Source: Bradyrhizobium sp. OK095
Lineage (GTDB): Bacteria; Pseudomonadota; Alphaproteobacteria; Rhizobiales; Xanthobacteraceae
Reading direction: 5' to 3'
Assembly (NCBI RefSeq): GCF_900109945.1
Contig: NZ_FOBX01000001.1
Span: 434,001 to 498,000 of the forward strand
DNA: 64,000 nucleotides
The notes below the pieces were generated by a model, which worked only from the letters and a program-made list of their open reading frames with translations, searched no databases and had not been told where the DNA came from. Both the position numbers and the translations under genes were made by a program. Below are positions 52,682 through 60,700 of the stretch, one piece after another; position 1 is the first letter of the stretch; every line of letters starts with the position of its first letter.

Positions 52682-52829
52682 CCTCTCCCCTTGTGGGAGA
52701 GGGTGGCTCGCCGCGGAGCGGCGAGACGGGTGAGGGGTCTCTATCCGCGCGTGACCTTCTTAATTGTGCACGCGGATTGAGACCCCTCATCCGGCGCTTC
52801 GCGCCACCTTCTCCCACAAGGGGAGAAGG
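52682..52829. repeat. Large nested palindromic repeat
   Basis: Outer arms CCTCTCCCCTTGTGGGAGAG at 52682 and CTTCTCCCACAAGGGGAGAA near 52809 pair, and inner arms TGAGGGGTCTCTATCCGCG (52731) and CGCGGATTGAGACCCCTCA (52771) pair with one mismatch. The whole 148-bp block is a double-stem structure located between convergent genes, where it can end transcription from both sides. It is of the multicopy type common in Bradyrhizobium genomes. Confidence 0.85.
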
Positions 52830-52840
52830 AAGAAGAGCGC

Positions 52841-53416
52841 TCAAGCGAAACTCACATCCGCGCTGTTCTTGATCGCGGCAAAGCGGCCGAGGCAACGCAG
52901 TGCGCTGTCGTGCTCGTCGGTGGTGCCGCCGGCGCAGCAATCTTCCAGCACCGTGCAGGCATAGTCGCGGTCGTGGGCCTCGCGGGCGCCCGTGTGCACC
53001 ACGCCGTTGGTCGAGACACCGGACAGGAACAGATCGGTCACGCCATGGGCGCGCAGGATCGGCTCCAGCGACGTGCCGTAGAACGGACTGACCCGGTGCT
53101 TGATGATGTCGAATTCACCCGCCGCCGGCGCGAGATCGGGATGCACTTCCGTGCCCCAGGTGCCGAGCTTGAACATGCCGGCGCCCTTGGCGCGGGAGAA
53201 GATCGGCGAGTTGGGCGGGCATTCGCGGTAGTCGGGCGAAAATCCGACGCGGACATAGCCGATCAGCACGCCGGCCGCGCGCGCCTTTGCGATCACTGCC
53301 CGGGTGCGGCCAAGCACGTCGCGCTCTTTCATCAGCGGCACGTAGCTCTTGGCGCCGCCGCCGTTCTCGTGAACGAGGTCGTTCAGCATGTCCATGACGA
53401 GCAGCATCGGCTTCAT
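52841..53416 (-). CDS. Isochorismatase-family hydrolase lacking the usual Cys
   Basis: A 191-residue isochorismatase fold protein. The catalytic Asp is in LLVMDMLNDLV and the Lys in IIKHRVSPFYGT. At the nucleophile position, where cysteine hydrolases have TxxCV, it reads GVSTNGVVHTGARE, so the Cys is replaced by Val. The remaining motif VLEDCCAGGT is intact. The family includes amidases (nicotinamidase, N-carbamoylsarcosine hydrolase) and true isochorismatases, which do not need the Cys. It overlaps the gntR gene end by 4 bp (ATGA on the minus strand), so it is likely part of the same transcript and regulated with it. Confidence 0.87.
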   Translation of the reverse strand: MKPMLLVMDMLNDLVHENGGGAKSYVPLMKERDVLGRTRAVIAKARAAGVLIGYVRVGFSPDYRECPPNSPIFSRAKGAGMFKLGTWGTEVHPDLAPAAGEFDIIKHRVSPFYGTSLEPILRAHGVTDLFLSGVSTNGVVHTGAREAHDRDYACTVLEDCCAGGTTDEHDSALRCLGRFAAIKNSADVSFA

Positions 53417-54096
53417 AGCGTCTCCTTCTCAGAGCTCTTCGACTTGACGGGACCTTCCGACCTTGCGGGCATGCTGTTGCGCAACTCGGTCCAGCCCGTC
53501 TCGATATGCTGTCGCATCGTCAGTGTCGCGCTGGCGACGTCGCCCTCGATCACATTCTTCAGGAGCTCGTTGTGCTCCCTGGCCGCTCGGACCGCTCGGC
53601 CGCCGATGCGGTTGATGACGTCGAACGGATATTGCGCCCACAGCACCTGCACGAAGTGCAGGGTCTTCGGCAGGCGCGCGAAATCGTACATGCGCCGATG
53701 GAAACGGTAGTTGATGCCGCGTGCGGCGGTGCTGTCATCGGCAAGCGCCGCAGCCTCGAACTGCCGCGCCAGCTCGCGCAGCTCCACGATCTCTTCGGCG
53801 GTAATGTTGCGCACGGCGCTTTCCACCAATTGGGTCTCGAGCGTGATGCGCAGCTTCAGAATCTCGGTGGACGCTTCGACGTCGAATGGTGCGACCGTGG
53901 CGCCGCGATAGGAGTCGCTCGACAGATAGCCCTCGGCCGCGAGCAGCTTCAGGGCTTCGCGGACCGGCGTGATGCTGATCTTCAGCTCCTGCGCGATCTC
54001 CGTCTGCTTCAGCCGGACGCCGCGCGGCAGCCGCCCCGAGATGATACCCTCGCGGAGATAATCTGCGACCTGCTCCTCTTTCGTCCGATATTCCAT
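53413..54096 (-). CDS. GntR family regulator (FCD domain) of the CoA-dependent region
   Basis: A 227-residue transcription factor. The winged helix is REGIISGRLPRGVRLKQTEIAQELKISITPVREALKLL in residues 11-50, and the FCD domain has ESAVRNITAEEIVELRELARQ, NYRFHRRMYDFAR and ELLKNVIEGDVASA. The ATG at 54096 is preferred; an ATG at 54138 is the alternative, and the frame to 54273 would run through the operator. It sits next to two of the three copies of ATGCATTATGCAT, one in its own promoter region. It is therefore the likely regulator of citE-like, Liv and ligase operons, probably a repressor relieved by an organic acid. Confidence 0.88.
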   Translation of the reverse strand: MEYRTKEEQVADYLREGIISGRLPRGVRLKQTEIAQELKISITPVREALKLLAAEGYLSSDSYRGATVAPFDVEASTEILKLRITLETQLVESAVRNITAEEIVELRELARQFEAAALADDSTAARGINYRFHRRMYDFARLPKTLHFVQVLWAQYPFDVINRIGGRAVRAAREHNELLKNVIEGDVASATLTMRQHIETGWTELRNSMPARSEGPVKSKSSEKETL

Positions 54097-54177
54097 CGAA
54101 TGCCCGCCGCCCGTGATCGATTTGCCCGCGACTACCATAGACGCGCCCCATCGCGGAGGGTAGAAGTACAAACGATA

Positions 54178-54190
54178 ATGCATAATGCAT
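54178..54190. promoter_or_regulatory. GntR-type operator, copy B
   Basis: The palindrome ATGCATAATGCAT, flanked by further AT (ATA...AAT), lies between the divergent gntR and citE-like genes, 18 bp before the citE-like start. It is the reverse complement of copy A and the same as copy C. Confidence 0.7.
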
Positions 54191-54208
54191 AATCGAGGTT
54201 GACGATCG

Positions 54209-55021
54209 ATGTCCAGCTCTTTATCCCGCTCTTTCCTGTTTGTCCCTGCCAGCCGGCCCGAGCGTTTTGACAAGGCGGCTGCGTCCGGCGCCCATCAGGT
54301 CATCCTCGATCTCGAGGACGCGGTGGCTCCCGCCGACAAGGAAACCGCGCGCGGCTTCATCGCGCAATGGATGGGACGGGCGGACGCGATCGTGCGTGTC
54401 AACGGCGCGGACAGTCCGTTCTTCATCGCTGATATGGAGATGATCCGCCGCGCTGGCGTGACCAAGCTGATGTTGCCGAAGGCCGAGCCGGGCGCTCTCA
54501 ATCGTCTTGTGGGTTTGCTGGAGGGTCAATGCGACATCATCGCGCTGATCGAAACTGTCAGGGGATATGCCGAGCTGCGCAGCATCGGCAAAAGCGGCCT
54601 GGTTTCGCAGCTTGCCTTCGGCAATCTTGATTTCGGTATCGATGCCGGGGTGACGGAGACGGCGCAGGAGCTCGATCCGGTCCGGCTGCAAATCGTTTTG
54701 GAGTCGCGGCTCGCCGGACTGGCGCCGCCGATCGACGGGGTGACGACGTCGTGGACGGATCCCGCGGCCTTCGGCGCGGCGGTCGGCCGCACAAAGGCGC
54801 TCGGCTTCGGCGCCAAGCTCTGCATCCACCCGGCCCAGGTCAAGCTGGTCAACGAGGCCTTCCTTCCAACAGCCGATGAGCTCGATTGGGCACGCCGGGT
54901 GATCCAGGCCGCCAAAGACGGGCAGGGTGCCGCAGTGGCGCTGGACGGCAAGATGATCGATGCTCCGGTCATCCGTCGCGCCGAGCTGATCCTGGCTGGA
55001 GCGTCGGGAAGCGCGACATAA
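54209..55021 (+). CDS. HpcH/HpaI aldolase / CitE family lyase
   Basis: A 270-residue TIM-barrel lyase of the CitE/malyl-CoA-lyase group. It has SRSFLFVPASRPERFDKAA, VILDLEDAVAPADK (metal Glu/Asp), IVRVNGADS, CDIIALIETVRGYAEL, FGNLDFGIDAG and LCIHPAQV. Relatives cleave malyl-CoA, citramalyl-CoA or beta-methylmalyl-CoA to acetyl- or propionyl-CoA and glyoxylate or pyruvate. It would supply the C-C cleavage step for the ligase/hydratase set at 43321-49931, with which it shares an operator. It ends right at operator copy C. Confidence 0.88.
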   Translation: MSSSLSRSFLFVPASRPERFDKAAASGAHQVILDLEDAVAPADKETARGFIAQWMGRADAIVRVNGADSPFFIADMEMIRRAGVTKLMLPKAEPGALNRLVGLLEGQCDIIALIETVRGYAELRSIGKSGLVSQLAFGNLDFGIDAGVTETAQELDPVRLQIVLESRLAGLAPPIDGVTTSWTDPAAFGAAVGRTKALGFGAKLCIHPAQVKLVNEAFLPTADELDWARRVIQAAKDGQGAAVALDGKMIDAPVIRRAELILAGASGSAT

Positions 55022-55068
55022 TGCATAATGCATTTTATGTTGACCAGCCGAACTCCTCTCGCTAAAGA
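55021..55068 (+). promoter_or_regulatory. GntR-type operator copy C and promoter of the second Liv operon
   Basis: ATGCATAATGCAT at 55021-55033 directly follows the citE-like stop region. TTGACC (55040-55045), 17 bp and TAAAGA (55063-55068) form a plausible promoter for the receptor gene at 55105. The operator lies upstream of the -35 box, which differs from copy A, where it covers the -10. Confidence 0.6.
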
Positions 55069-55104
55069 TCCTCGGACAAGAAAAACAGATCTCGGGGAGG
55101 GCCT

Positions 55105-56310
55105 ATGAAGAGGCGTGACTTTCTCAAGCTATCTGGCGCTGCCGCGCTTGCGTCGGCCTATCCCGGCACTTCGCTCCTCGCCGACGAGATCGGCGTCGAT
55201 GCCGCCGCCAAGACCATCACCATCGGCGGGTTCACCCCAATCACGGGACCTGTCCCGTTCTACGCGATCCTCACCCACGCAGCCGACGCCTACTTCAAGA
55301 GCGTCAATGAAGCCGGCGGCATCAAGGGTTGGAAAATCAACTATGTGACGCTCGACGACGGCTACGATCCCGCCCGCAGCGTCGCCGCGGTCCGGCGCCT
55401 CGTCGAGGACAACCACATCTTCGCGCTGGTGGCCGCGGTGGGAACGGCGACCAACGTTGCCGTCATTCCCTATGCGAAGGAAGTCGGTCTTGCGATGATC
55501 GGGCCGATCGGCGGCGCCAGTGCCTTCTTTGCCGAGCCCAACATCTTTCCGCTCTTGCCTGACTACGGCTGGTCCGCGGCGTCGAATGCCGAGTTCGCCG
55601 TCAACGATCTGAAGCTCAAGAAGATCGCGCTGTTATGGGAGAACGACGAGCTTGGCCGCTCCGCCAAACGCGGCTTCGACCTTTTCATGGAGGCGAACAA
55701 GCTCACGCCGGCGGAGTCGGTCCCGTTCGAGGTGAAGACCACGGATTTCACGCCGCACATCCGCCGCGTGGCAAATGCAGAGGCCGACGCTGCGATCCTG
55801 TTCGGCTCCAATGCCAACCTCGCGGCGGCGCTGAAGGCGGCCGACCGCCAGGGCGTCAAGCTCACCTGGTTCGCGCCGTTCTTCACCGCCGATCCCGCGA
55901 CCTACAAGCTGACCGGCGATCTGCTCAACGGCGTCTACTTCTCCTCGTGGCTGCTTCCGGTCGACAGTGCAGAGCCGGAGATCAAGGCCTATCGCGCGGC
56001 CGTGACGAAATACTATCCGAACGATCCGGTCGGCGTGTTCGGCCTCAACGGCTGGAGCAATGCTGCGCTGTTCGGCAGCATCTTCGGTGCGCTGGTCGAC
56101 AGCGGCAAGCCGATCACGCGCGCCAATCTGATCGAGGCGGGCAACAGCTTGAACAATGCCTCGGTCGGCGGTGCGCGCCAGGTGACCTTCACCGGATCCG
56201 ACCATCGCGGCACACGTCAGGAAGCAATCCTGCAAGCGCAGGGCTCCTTCGCCATGGTGCGCGACTTCAAGCCCTATCCGGCGGTGGCTTTCGACGCCAA
56301 GCCCGCCTGA
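55105..56310 (+). CDS. ABC transporter substrate-binding protein, Liv type (second Liv operon)
   Basis: A 401-residue receptor. The signal KRRDFLKLSGAAALASAYPG is Tat-like, and the mature part has ITIGGFTPITGPVPFYAI and NEAGGIKGWKINYVTLDDGY, the ligand-pocket segments. It opens the second Liv operon and probably binds an acid related to the upstream CoA enzymes. GGGGAGGG precedes the ATG. Confidence 0.91.
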   Translation: MKRRDFLKLSGAAALASAYPGTSLLADEIGVDAAAKTITIGGFTPITGPVPFYAILTHAADAYFKSVNEAGGIKGWKINYVTLDDGYDPARSVAAVRRLVEDNHIFALVAAVGTATNVAVIPYAKEVGLAMIGPIGGASAFFAEPNIFPLLPDYGWSAASNAEFAVNDLKLKKIALLWENDELGRSAKRGFDLFMEANKLTPAESVPFEVKTTDFTPHIRRVANAEADAAILFGSNANLAAALKAADRQGVKLTWFAPFFTADPATYKLTGDLLNGVYFSSWLLPVDSAEPEIKAYRAAVTKYYPNDPVGVFGLNGWSNAALFGSIFGALVDSGKPITRANLIEAGNSLNNASVGGARQVTFTGSDHRGTRQEAILQAQGSFAMVRDFKPYPAVAFDAKPA

Positions 56311-56404
56311 ACCGATCTCGTCAGCGGGTGATCGCAAGACATGATCACCCGCTGATCGCGTTAACTGCCAAGAAGCCTGCAAAGAAGAACAAGGAAAGTA
56401 CGAC

Positions 56405-57154
56405 ATGGCTGGAGCGCCCTTGAGCGGCCCCTCGCGTCTCGACGGACAAACTGCCCTCATCACGGGAGCTGCCGGCGGCATCGGTCGTGCCGTGGTTGCG
56501 GCCTTCTGCGAAGCCGGTGCCGATGTCATCGCCACCGATATCGTCGCTGATGGCGGCAAGTTTCCCGCAAAAGCGAGCTATCGCCGCTGCGACGTGACGG
56601 ATCGGGCGGCCGTCGAGAAGCTGATCGACGAGGAGCTGAAGGCACGCAGCAAGATCGACATCCTCGTGCTCTGTGCCGGCACGATCGCCAACACGCCATT
56701 GCCGCAGTCGACCGACGAGGAGTGGGAGAAGATACTTGCCGTCAACCTGATGGGCACGGTCAATCCCGTTCGCAAGCTCTATCCGGTCATGGCCGAGCGC
56801 GGCTTCGGCAAGATCGTGGCGCTCGGCTCGATCGCTGCCAAGATCGGCGGCGTCGCGTCGGGGCCCGCCTATGTCGCGGCGAAATCCGCCGTGCACGGCC
56901 TGATGAAATGGGTCGCCAAGAATGGTGCCGGCAAGGGCGTCTATGCCAACATCATCGCGCCCGGTCCGGTCGAGACGCCGATGTGGGCAACCGTCACCGA
57001 TCGCGCGGCGCCGTCTGCGAACGGCAACGTGCCGCTGGGCCGGTTCGGCCAGCCCGAGGATATCGCGCAAAGCATTCTCTTCCTCTGCTCGCCGGCGTCG
57101 AACTGGATCACCGGAACGGTGCTCGACGTCAACGGCGGCATGTTGATGGATTGA
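56405..57154 (+). CDS. Short-chain dehydrogenase/reductase
   Basis: A 249-residue SDR. TGAAGGIGRAVVAAF (TGxxxGxG), NxAG-like LCAGTIAN, the Ser in ALGSIAAKIGG and the YxxxK motif YVAAKSA are in place. Typical members reduce or oxidise 3-hydroxy- or 3-oxoacyl substrates (FabG-like). It ends 4 bp before the hydroxyacid dehydrogenase gene and is part of the operon. Confidence 0.92.
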   Translation: MAGAPLSGPSRLDGQTALITGAAGGIGRAVVAAFCEAGADVIATDIVADGGKFPAKASYRRCDVTDRAAVEKLIDEELKARSKIDILVLCAGTIANTPLPQSTDEEWEKILAVNLMGTVNPVRKLYPVMAERGFGKIVALGSIAAKIGGVASGPAYVAAKSAVHGLMKWVAKNGAGKGVYANIIAPGPVETPMWATVTDRAAPSANGNVPLGRFGQPEDIAQSILFLCSPASNWITGTVLDVNGGMLMD

Positions 57155-57158
57155 TGTC

Positions 57159-58058
57159 ATGAGCGCACTCGAAACCATCGGCTTCATCGGCCTCGGCGTC
57201 ATGGGCGGTCCGATGTGCCGGAACGTCGCGAAGAAGCATGCCGGCCGCGTGCTGATGCTGGACCGCGACACCGCGGCCGTTGCGGCGCTGTCCGAGACCA
57301 AGGCGGAAGCAGCAAGCTCGCTCGAGGCACTCGCTGCCGCCGCCGACGTGATCTTCCTGTCATTGCCCGGCGGTCCCCAGGTGGAAGCGGTCTCGACCGG
57401 GATCGCGAAGGCGGCGCGGCCGGGAACGACGATCGTCGATCTCAGCACCACCCCGGTCGCGCTCGCGCGCAGCGTGTCCGACCGGCTGAAAGCCAGTGGC
57501 CATTTATTCGCGGATGCGCCGGTAGCACGCACGCGGGAGGCCGCGCAGCGCGGCGAGCTCAGCATCATGGTCGGCGCCGAAGCCGCCGTGTTCGCGCGGA
57601 TCAAGCCGCTGCTCGACTACATGGGGTCCGACGTCACCCATTGCGGCGAGGTCGGCTGCGGCCAGGTCGTCAAGCTGATCAACAACGCGCTGGTGTTCGA
57701 GAACACGCTGGCGCTTGCCGAGATGATGGTCGTGGGCGAGCGCGCCGGCGTGAAGCCCGAGACGCTGCTCGGCGCCGTGTCGAAAGGCTCCGGCGACAGC
57801 TTCGTGCTGCGCAATCACGGCACCAAGGCGATGCTGCCGCGCAATTTTCCGGAAAAGGCCTTTCCGCCGGAATATGTGCTGAAGGATCTCGACTATGTGC
57901 TTCAGCTCGCGGCCGATACCGGCATCCGTCCCGGTGTCGCCGAGCTCGCGCGCCGCTATTACGACGCCGCATGCCGTCAGGGTCTCTCGGGCCGCTATTT
58001 CCCCGGCGTGATCGAGTTCATCGAGAAGGGCGGCGTGCCCGGCGAAGGGCAGGAGTGA
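57159..58058 (+). CDS. 3-hydroxyisobutyrate dehydrogenase-like NAD(P) oxidoreductase (DAPVART subtype)
   Basis: A 299-residue beta-hydroxyacid dehydrogenase, GFIGLGVMGGPMCRNV at the nucleotide site and GCGQVVKLINN with the catalytic Lys. As in the island paralog (33712) the substrate motif reads DAPVARTREAAQ rather than DxPVSGG. SKGSGDSFVLRNHG is also shared. It probably handles a hydroxy-dicarboxylate. Its stop overlaps the next start (GTGA). Confidence 0.9.
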   Translation: MSALETIGFIGLGVMGGPMCRNVAKKHAGRVLMLDRDTAAVAALSETKAEAASSLEALAAAADVIFLSLPGGPQVEAVSTGIAKAARPGTTIVDLSTTPVALARSVSDRLKASGHLFADAPVARTREAAQRGELSIMVGAEAAVFARIKPLLDYMGSDVTHCGEVGCGQVVKLINNALVFENTLALAEMMVVGERAGVKPETLLGAVSKGSGDSFVLRNHGTKAMLPRNFPEKAFPPEYVLKDLDYVLQLAADTGIRPGVAELARRYYDAACRQGLSGRYFPGVIEFIEKGGVPGEGQE

Positions 58059-58951
58059 GCGTGCCGGGATTTTTCAGGGATATCCTGCCGCTGCTGTGGT
58101 CCGGCATCATCTCCGGCTGTCTCTATGGCGTCGGCGCCCTCGGCCTCGTCATGGTATTCAAGAGTTCGCGCGTGGTGAATTTCTCGCACGGCAATCTCGC
58201 CTGTCTCGGAGCCTTCGTGGTCTACGGCTTCTCCAGCGGCAGCCTGCTCAGCTTGTCCTGGGGCAGTGCGGTGGCGCTGGCGCTCGGCATTGCGTGTGCG
58301 GTCGCCGTCATGAGCTATGTCCTGATCGCGCCGATCGTGTTCAGGTCCGATCTCGCCTCCACCATCGCAACCCTCGGCATCGGGCTGATCTTGCAAGGCG
58401 CCGTGCAGCTCGTGTTCGGCGCCGACATCGTCAACCTCGACCTGCCTGTGCCGCGCTTTAACTTCAGCCTGGGCGCAATCCGCGTCTCTTCCTACGATCT
58501 CACCGTCCTCGCCGTGACGCTCGCGATCGTCGGCGGCCTGTTCGCCATCATCGAGCGCACCAAGCTCGGCGTCGCGTTTCGCGCGGTCTCGACCAATCCG
58601 TTCGCCTGTGAGGTCTGCGGGCTGAACCTGCGTTCGGTGCACCTGTTTTCCTGGCTCGCCGGCGCCGTCCTTGGCCTTGTCGCCGCACTGCTGATCGTGC
58701 CGACGACGTTCCTCAGCTCCACCACCGTTCCGTCCTTCATGCTGCAGGCATTCACGGCGGCCGTGGTCGGCGGCTTCTCGAGCCTGCCGGGCGCTGCCGT
58801 CGGTGGCATCCTGGTCGGCATCATCATGAACTTTTTCTCCTTCTATGTCTCGCCGGAGTTCATGAACACCTTTCTGCTCGGTGTGATCCTGCTGACGTTG
58901 AATTTCTTTCCCAACGGGCTTCTGGAAAGGGCGATCGGTGGCCGTGTCTGA
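58055..58951 (+). CDS. Liv-type ABC permease, LivH family (second Liv operon)
   Basis: A 298-residue permease with SGIISGCLYGVGALGLVMVF and SSRVVNFSHGNLACLGAF (LivH hallmark), ending FFPNGLLERAIGGRV. The GTG at 58055 overlaps the preceding stop; another GTG at 58061 is possible. The long frame from 57215 is an artefact. Confidence 0.9.
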   Translation: MSVPGFFRDILPLLWSGIISGCLYGVGALGLVMVFKSSRVVNFSHGNLACLGAFVVYGFSSGSLLSLSWGSAVALALGIACAVAVMSYVLIAPIVFRSDLASTIATLGIGLILQGAVQLVFGADIVNLDLPVPRFNFSLGAIRVSSYDLTVLAVTLAIVGGLFAIIERTKLGVAFRAVSTNPFACEVCGLNLRSVHLFSWLAGAVLGLVAALLIVPTTFLSSTTVPSFMLQAFTAAVVGGFSSLPGAAVGGILVGIIMNFFSFYVSPEFMNTFLLGVILLTLNFFPNGLLERAIGGRV

Positions 58952-59918
58952 TCTTGCGCAGGCTTCTACGGCCAGATCGTCCGCTGGCGGTGGTCGTGTC
59001 GAAATTGCGCGCTTCACCGTGCTTGCGTTGGTTGCAGTCCTGTCGCTGCTGCCGCTCCTTGCCGGCGGCTTCCTGCTCTACAGCCTGTCGCTATGCTTTG
59101 CGAATGCGCTGGCCGTTCTATCCGTCAGCATGCTCGTGCGTTACGGCGGCGAGGTGTCGATCGGTCACAGCTTCTTCGTCGCGCTCGGCGCCTATGCGGT
59201 CGCGATCGTCGAGCACCGGCTTGGTCTCTCGATCGTCGTGAGCCTGCCGCTTGCTGTCCTGCTCGGTGCCGGCGCCGGCTTCGTCTTTGCATTCCCCTCG
59301 CGGCGCCTGTCTGGAATCTATCTTGCGGTCGCGACAATGGCGCTCGCGCTGGCGCTACCGGAAATCCTGATCGGCTTCGAGAAATTGACCGGTGGGTTCG
59401 AAGGGCTCTATATCGCGCAGGACTTGATCCCCGGCGTTGCCAAGTCATTGCAACACTATTACGTCGCGCTCCTTGTGCTCGTGCTCGTTTGCCTCGCGCT
59501 GGCGCATTTCCGCAAATCGGCGCAAGGCCTGGCGCTGCTGATGGCGCAGGCGCAACCTCGCGCGGCCGAAGCCATGGGGATCACGCGGAGCTGGGCGCGT
59601 ATCTCGATCTTCACCCTGAGCGCCGCACTCGCCTCGCTTGCCGGCGCGCTGACGGGTTTTGCGTCCTCGACCGTCTCGCCCAATAGCTTCACCTTTTTCA
59701 GCGGCGTCTTCCTGCTGGTCGGCTCTGTCGTCAGCCTCAATCGTTTGTCCCTGCCGGCCGCGCTGGTCGGCGGCGCCTTCATCACGTTGGTGCCGACTTA
59801 TCTCGCCCAGGCCGGCGACTGGGTTCCGATCCTTTACGGTGTCGCGCTCGTCGTGGTGACGCTGGGGGCGAATGCAGGCGATCTGCGCCGCTTTCTGCCG
59901 CGCGGGAGCGGGCGATGA
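58938..59918 (+). CDS. Liv-type ABC permease, LivM family (second Liv operon)
   Basis: A 326-residue membrane protein with LSVSMLVRYGGEVSIGHSFF and FPSRRLSGIYLAVATMALAL, the LivM landmarks. It starts at GTG, overlapping livH by 14 bp, and overlaps livG by 4 bp (ATGA). It pairs with the LivH protein. Confidence 0.91.
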   Translation: MAVSDLAQASTARSSAGGGRVEIARFTVLALVAVLSLLPLLAGGFLLYSLSLCFANALAVLSVSMLVRYGGEVSIGHSFFVALGAYAVAIVEHRLGLSIVVSLPLAVLLGAGAGFVFAFPSRRLSGIYLAVATMALALALPEILIGFEKLTGGFEGLYIAQDLIPGVAKSLQHYYVALLVLVLVCLALAHFRKSAQGLALLMAQAQPRAAEAMGITRSWARISIFTLSAALASLAGALTGFASSTVSPNSFTFFSGVFLLVGSVVSLNRLSLPAALVGGAFITLVPTYLAQAGDWVPILYGVALVVVTLGANAGDLRRFLPRGSGR

Positions 59919-60700
59919 TGGAAGCCTCTGCCGGCAACGGGCTCGTCGTCGAAGGAATCTCGCTCGGTTTCGGTGGGCTACAGGTGCTGAGCGACGTCTC
60001 GATGTCGTTGCGGCCCGGGGTGATTACCGGTCTGATCGGACCGAACGGTGCAGGCAAGACCAGCCTGTTCAACTGCCTGACCGGGCTCTACCACGGCCAG
60101 CGCGGCCGCAGCAGCTTTGCCGGCACCGCACTCAACGGTCTCGGTCCCGCCCAGCGGGCCGCGTGCGGTATCACGCGCAGTTTCCAGAACCTGGCGATGT
60201 GCCCGGATCTGTCGCTGCTGGAAAACGTCCTTGTCGGCCTCACCTTGAAGCGGCGGTCCGGATGGTTCAGCGCCTTCGTGCCGACGCCCGCGCAGCGGGT
60301 GGAGCAGCAGGAGGCGGAGCGTCGCGCCATCGCGGCCCTGAACGAACTCGGCATCGGCGCCTTCGCTCACGACAAGCCGTCCGACCTGCCCCCGGGAACG
60401 TTGCGCCTCGCCGAAATCGCGCGCGCCATCGCGTGCGATCCCCGGGCGATCCTGCTCGACGAGCCGGCCGCGGGGCTGAATGCGGTCGAGACGCGCGACT
60501 TGATGCGTGCATTGAGACGCCTGATGCGGCCCGATCTCGTACTTCTCGTCGTCGAGCACGACATGGACCTGATCATGGAGCTGTGCGAGCAGATCTACGT
60601 GCTGAACTTCGGAAAAATGATCGCGAGCGGCACGCCGGCCGAAATCCGCGCGCAGCCGGACGTGATCCGCGTCTATCTCGGAGACGACGCCGATGACTGA
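59915..60700 (+). CDS. Liv-type ABC ATPase, LivG family (second Liv operon)
   Basis: A 261-residue ATPase with Walker A GPNGAGKTS and Walker B AILLDEPAAGL. The signature reads LPPGTLRLAEIARA, a departure from LSxGxQ. It shares this feature type with domain 1 of the fused ATPase at 10767. It starts ATG-ATG with a 4-bp overlap and overlaps livF by 8 bp. Confidence 0.91.
   Translation: MMEASAGNGLVVEGISLGFGGLQVLSDVSMSLRPGVITGLIGPNGAGKTSLFNCLTGLYHGQRGRSSFAGTALNGLGPAQRAACGITRSFQNLAMCPDLSLLENVLVGLTLKRRSGWFSAFVPTPAQRVEQQEAERRAIAALNELGIGAFAHDKPSDLPPGTLRLAEIARAIACDPRAILLDEPAAGLNAVETRDLMRALRRLMRPDLVLLVVEHDMDLIMELCEQIYVLNFGKMIASGTPAEIRAQPDVIRVYLGDDADD

Noticed and set aside
57215..58054. Long upstream extension of the second livH frame
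   Set aside because: It runs opposite in phase through the hydroxyacid dehydrogenase gene; LivH sequence begins only at 58055.
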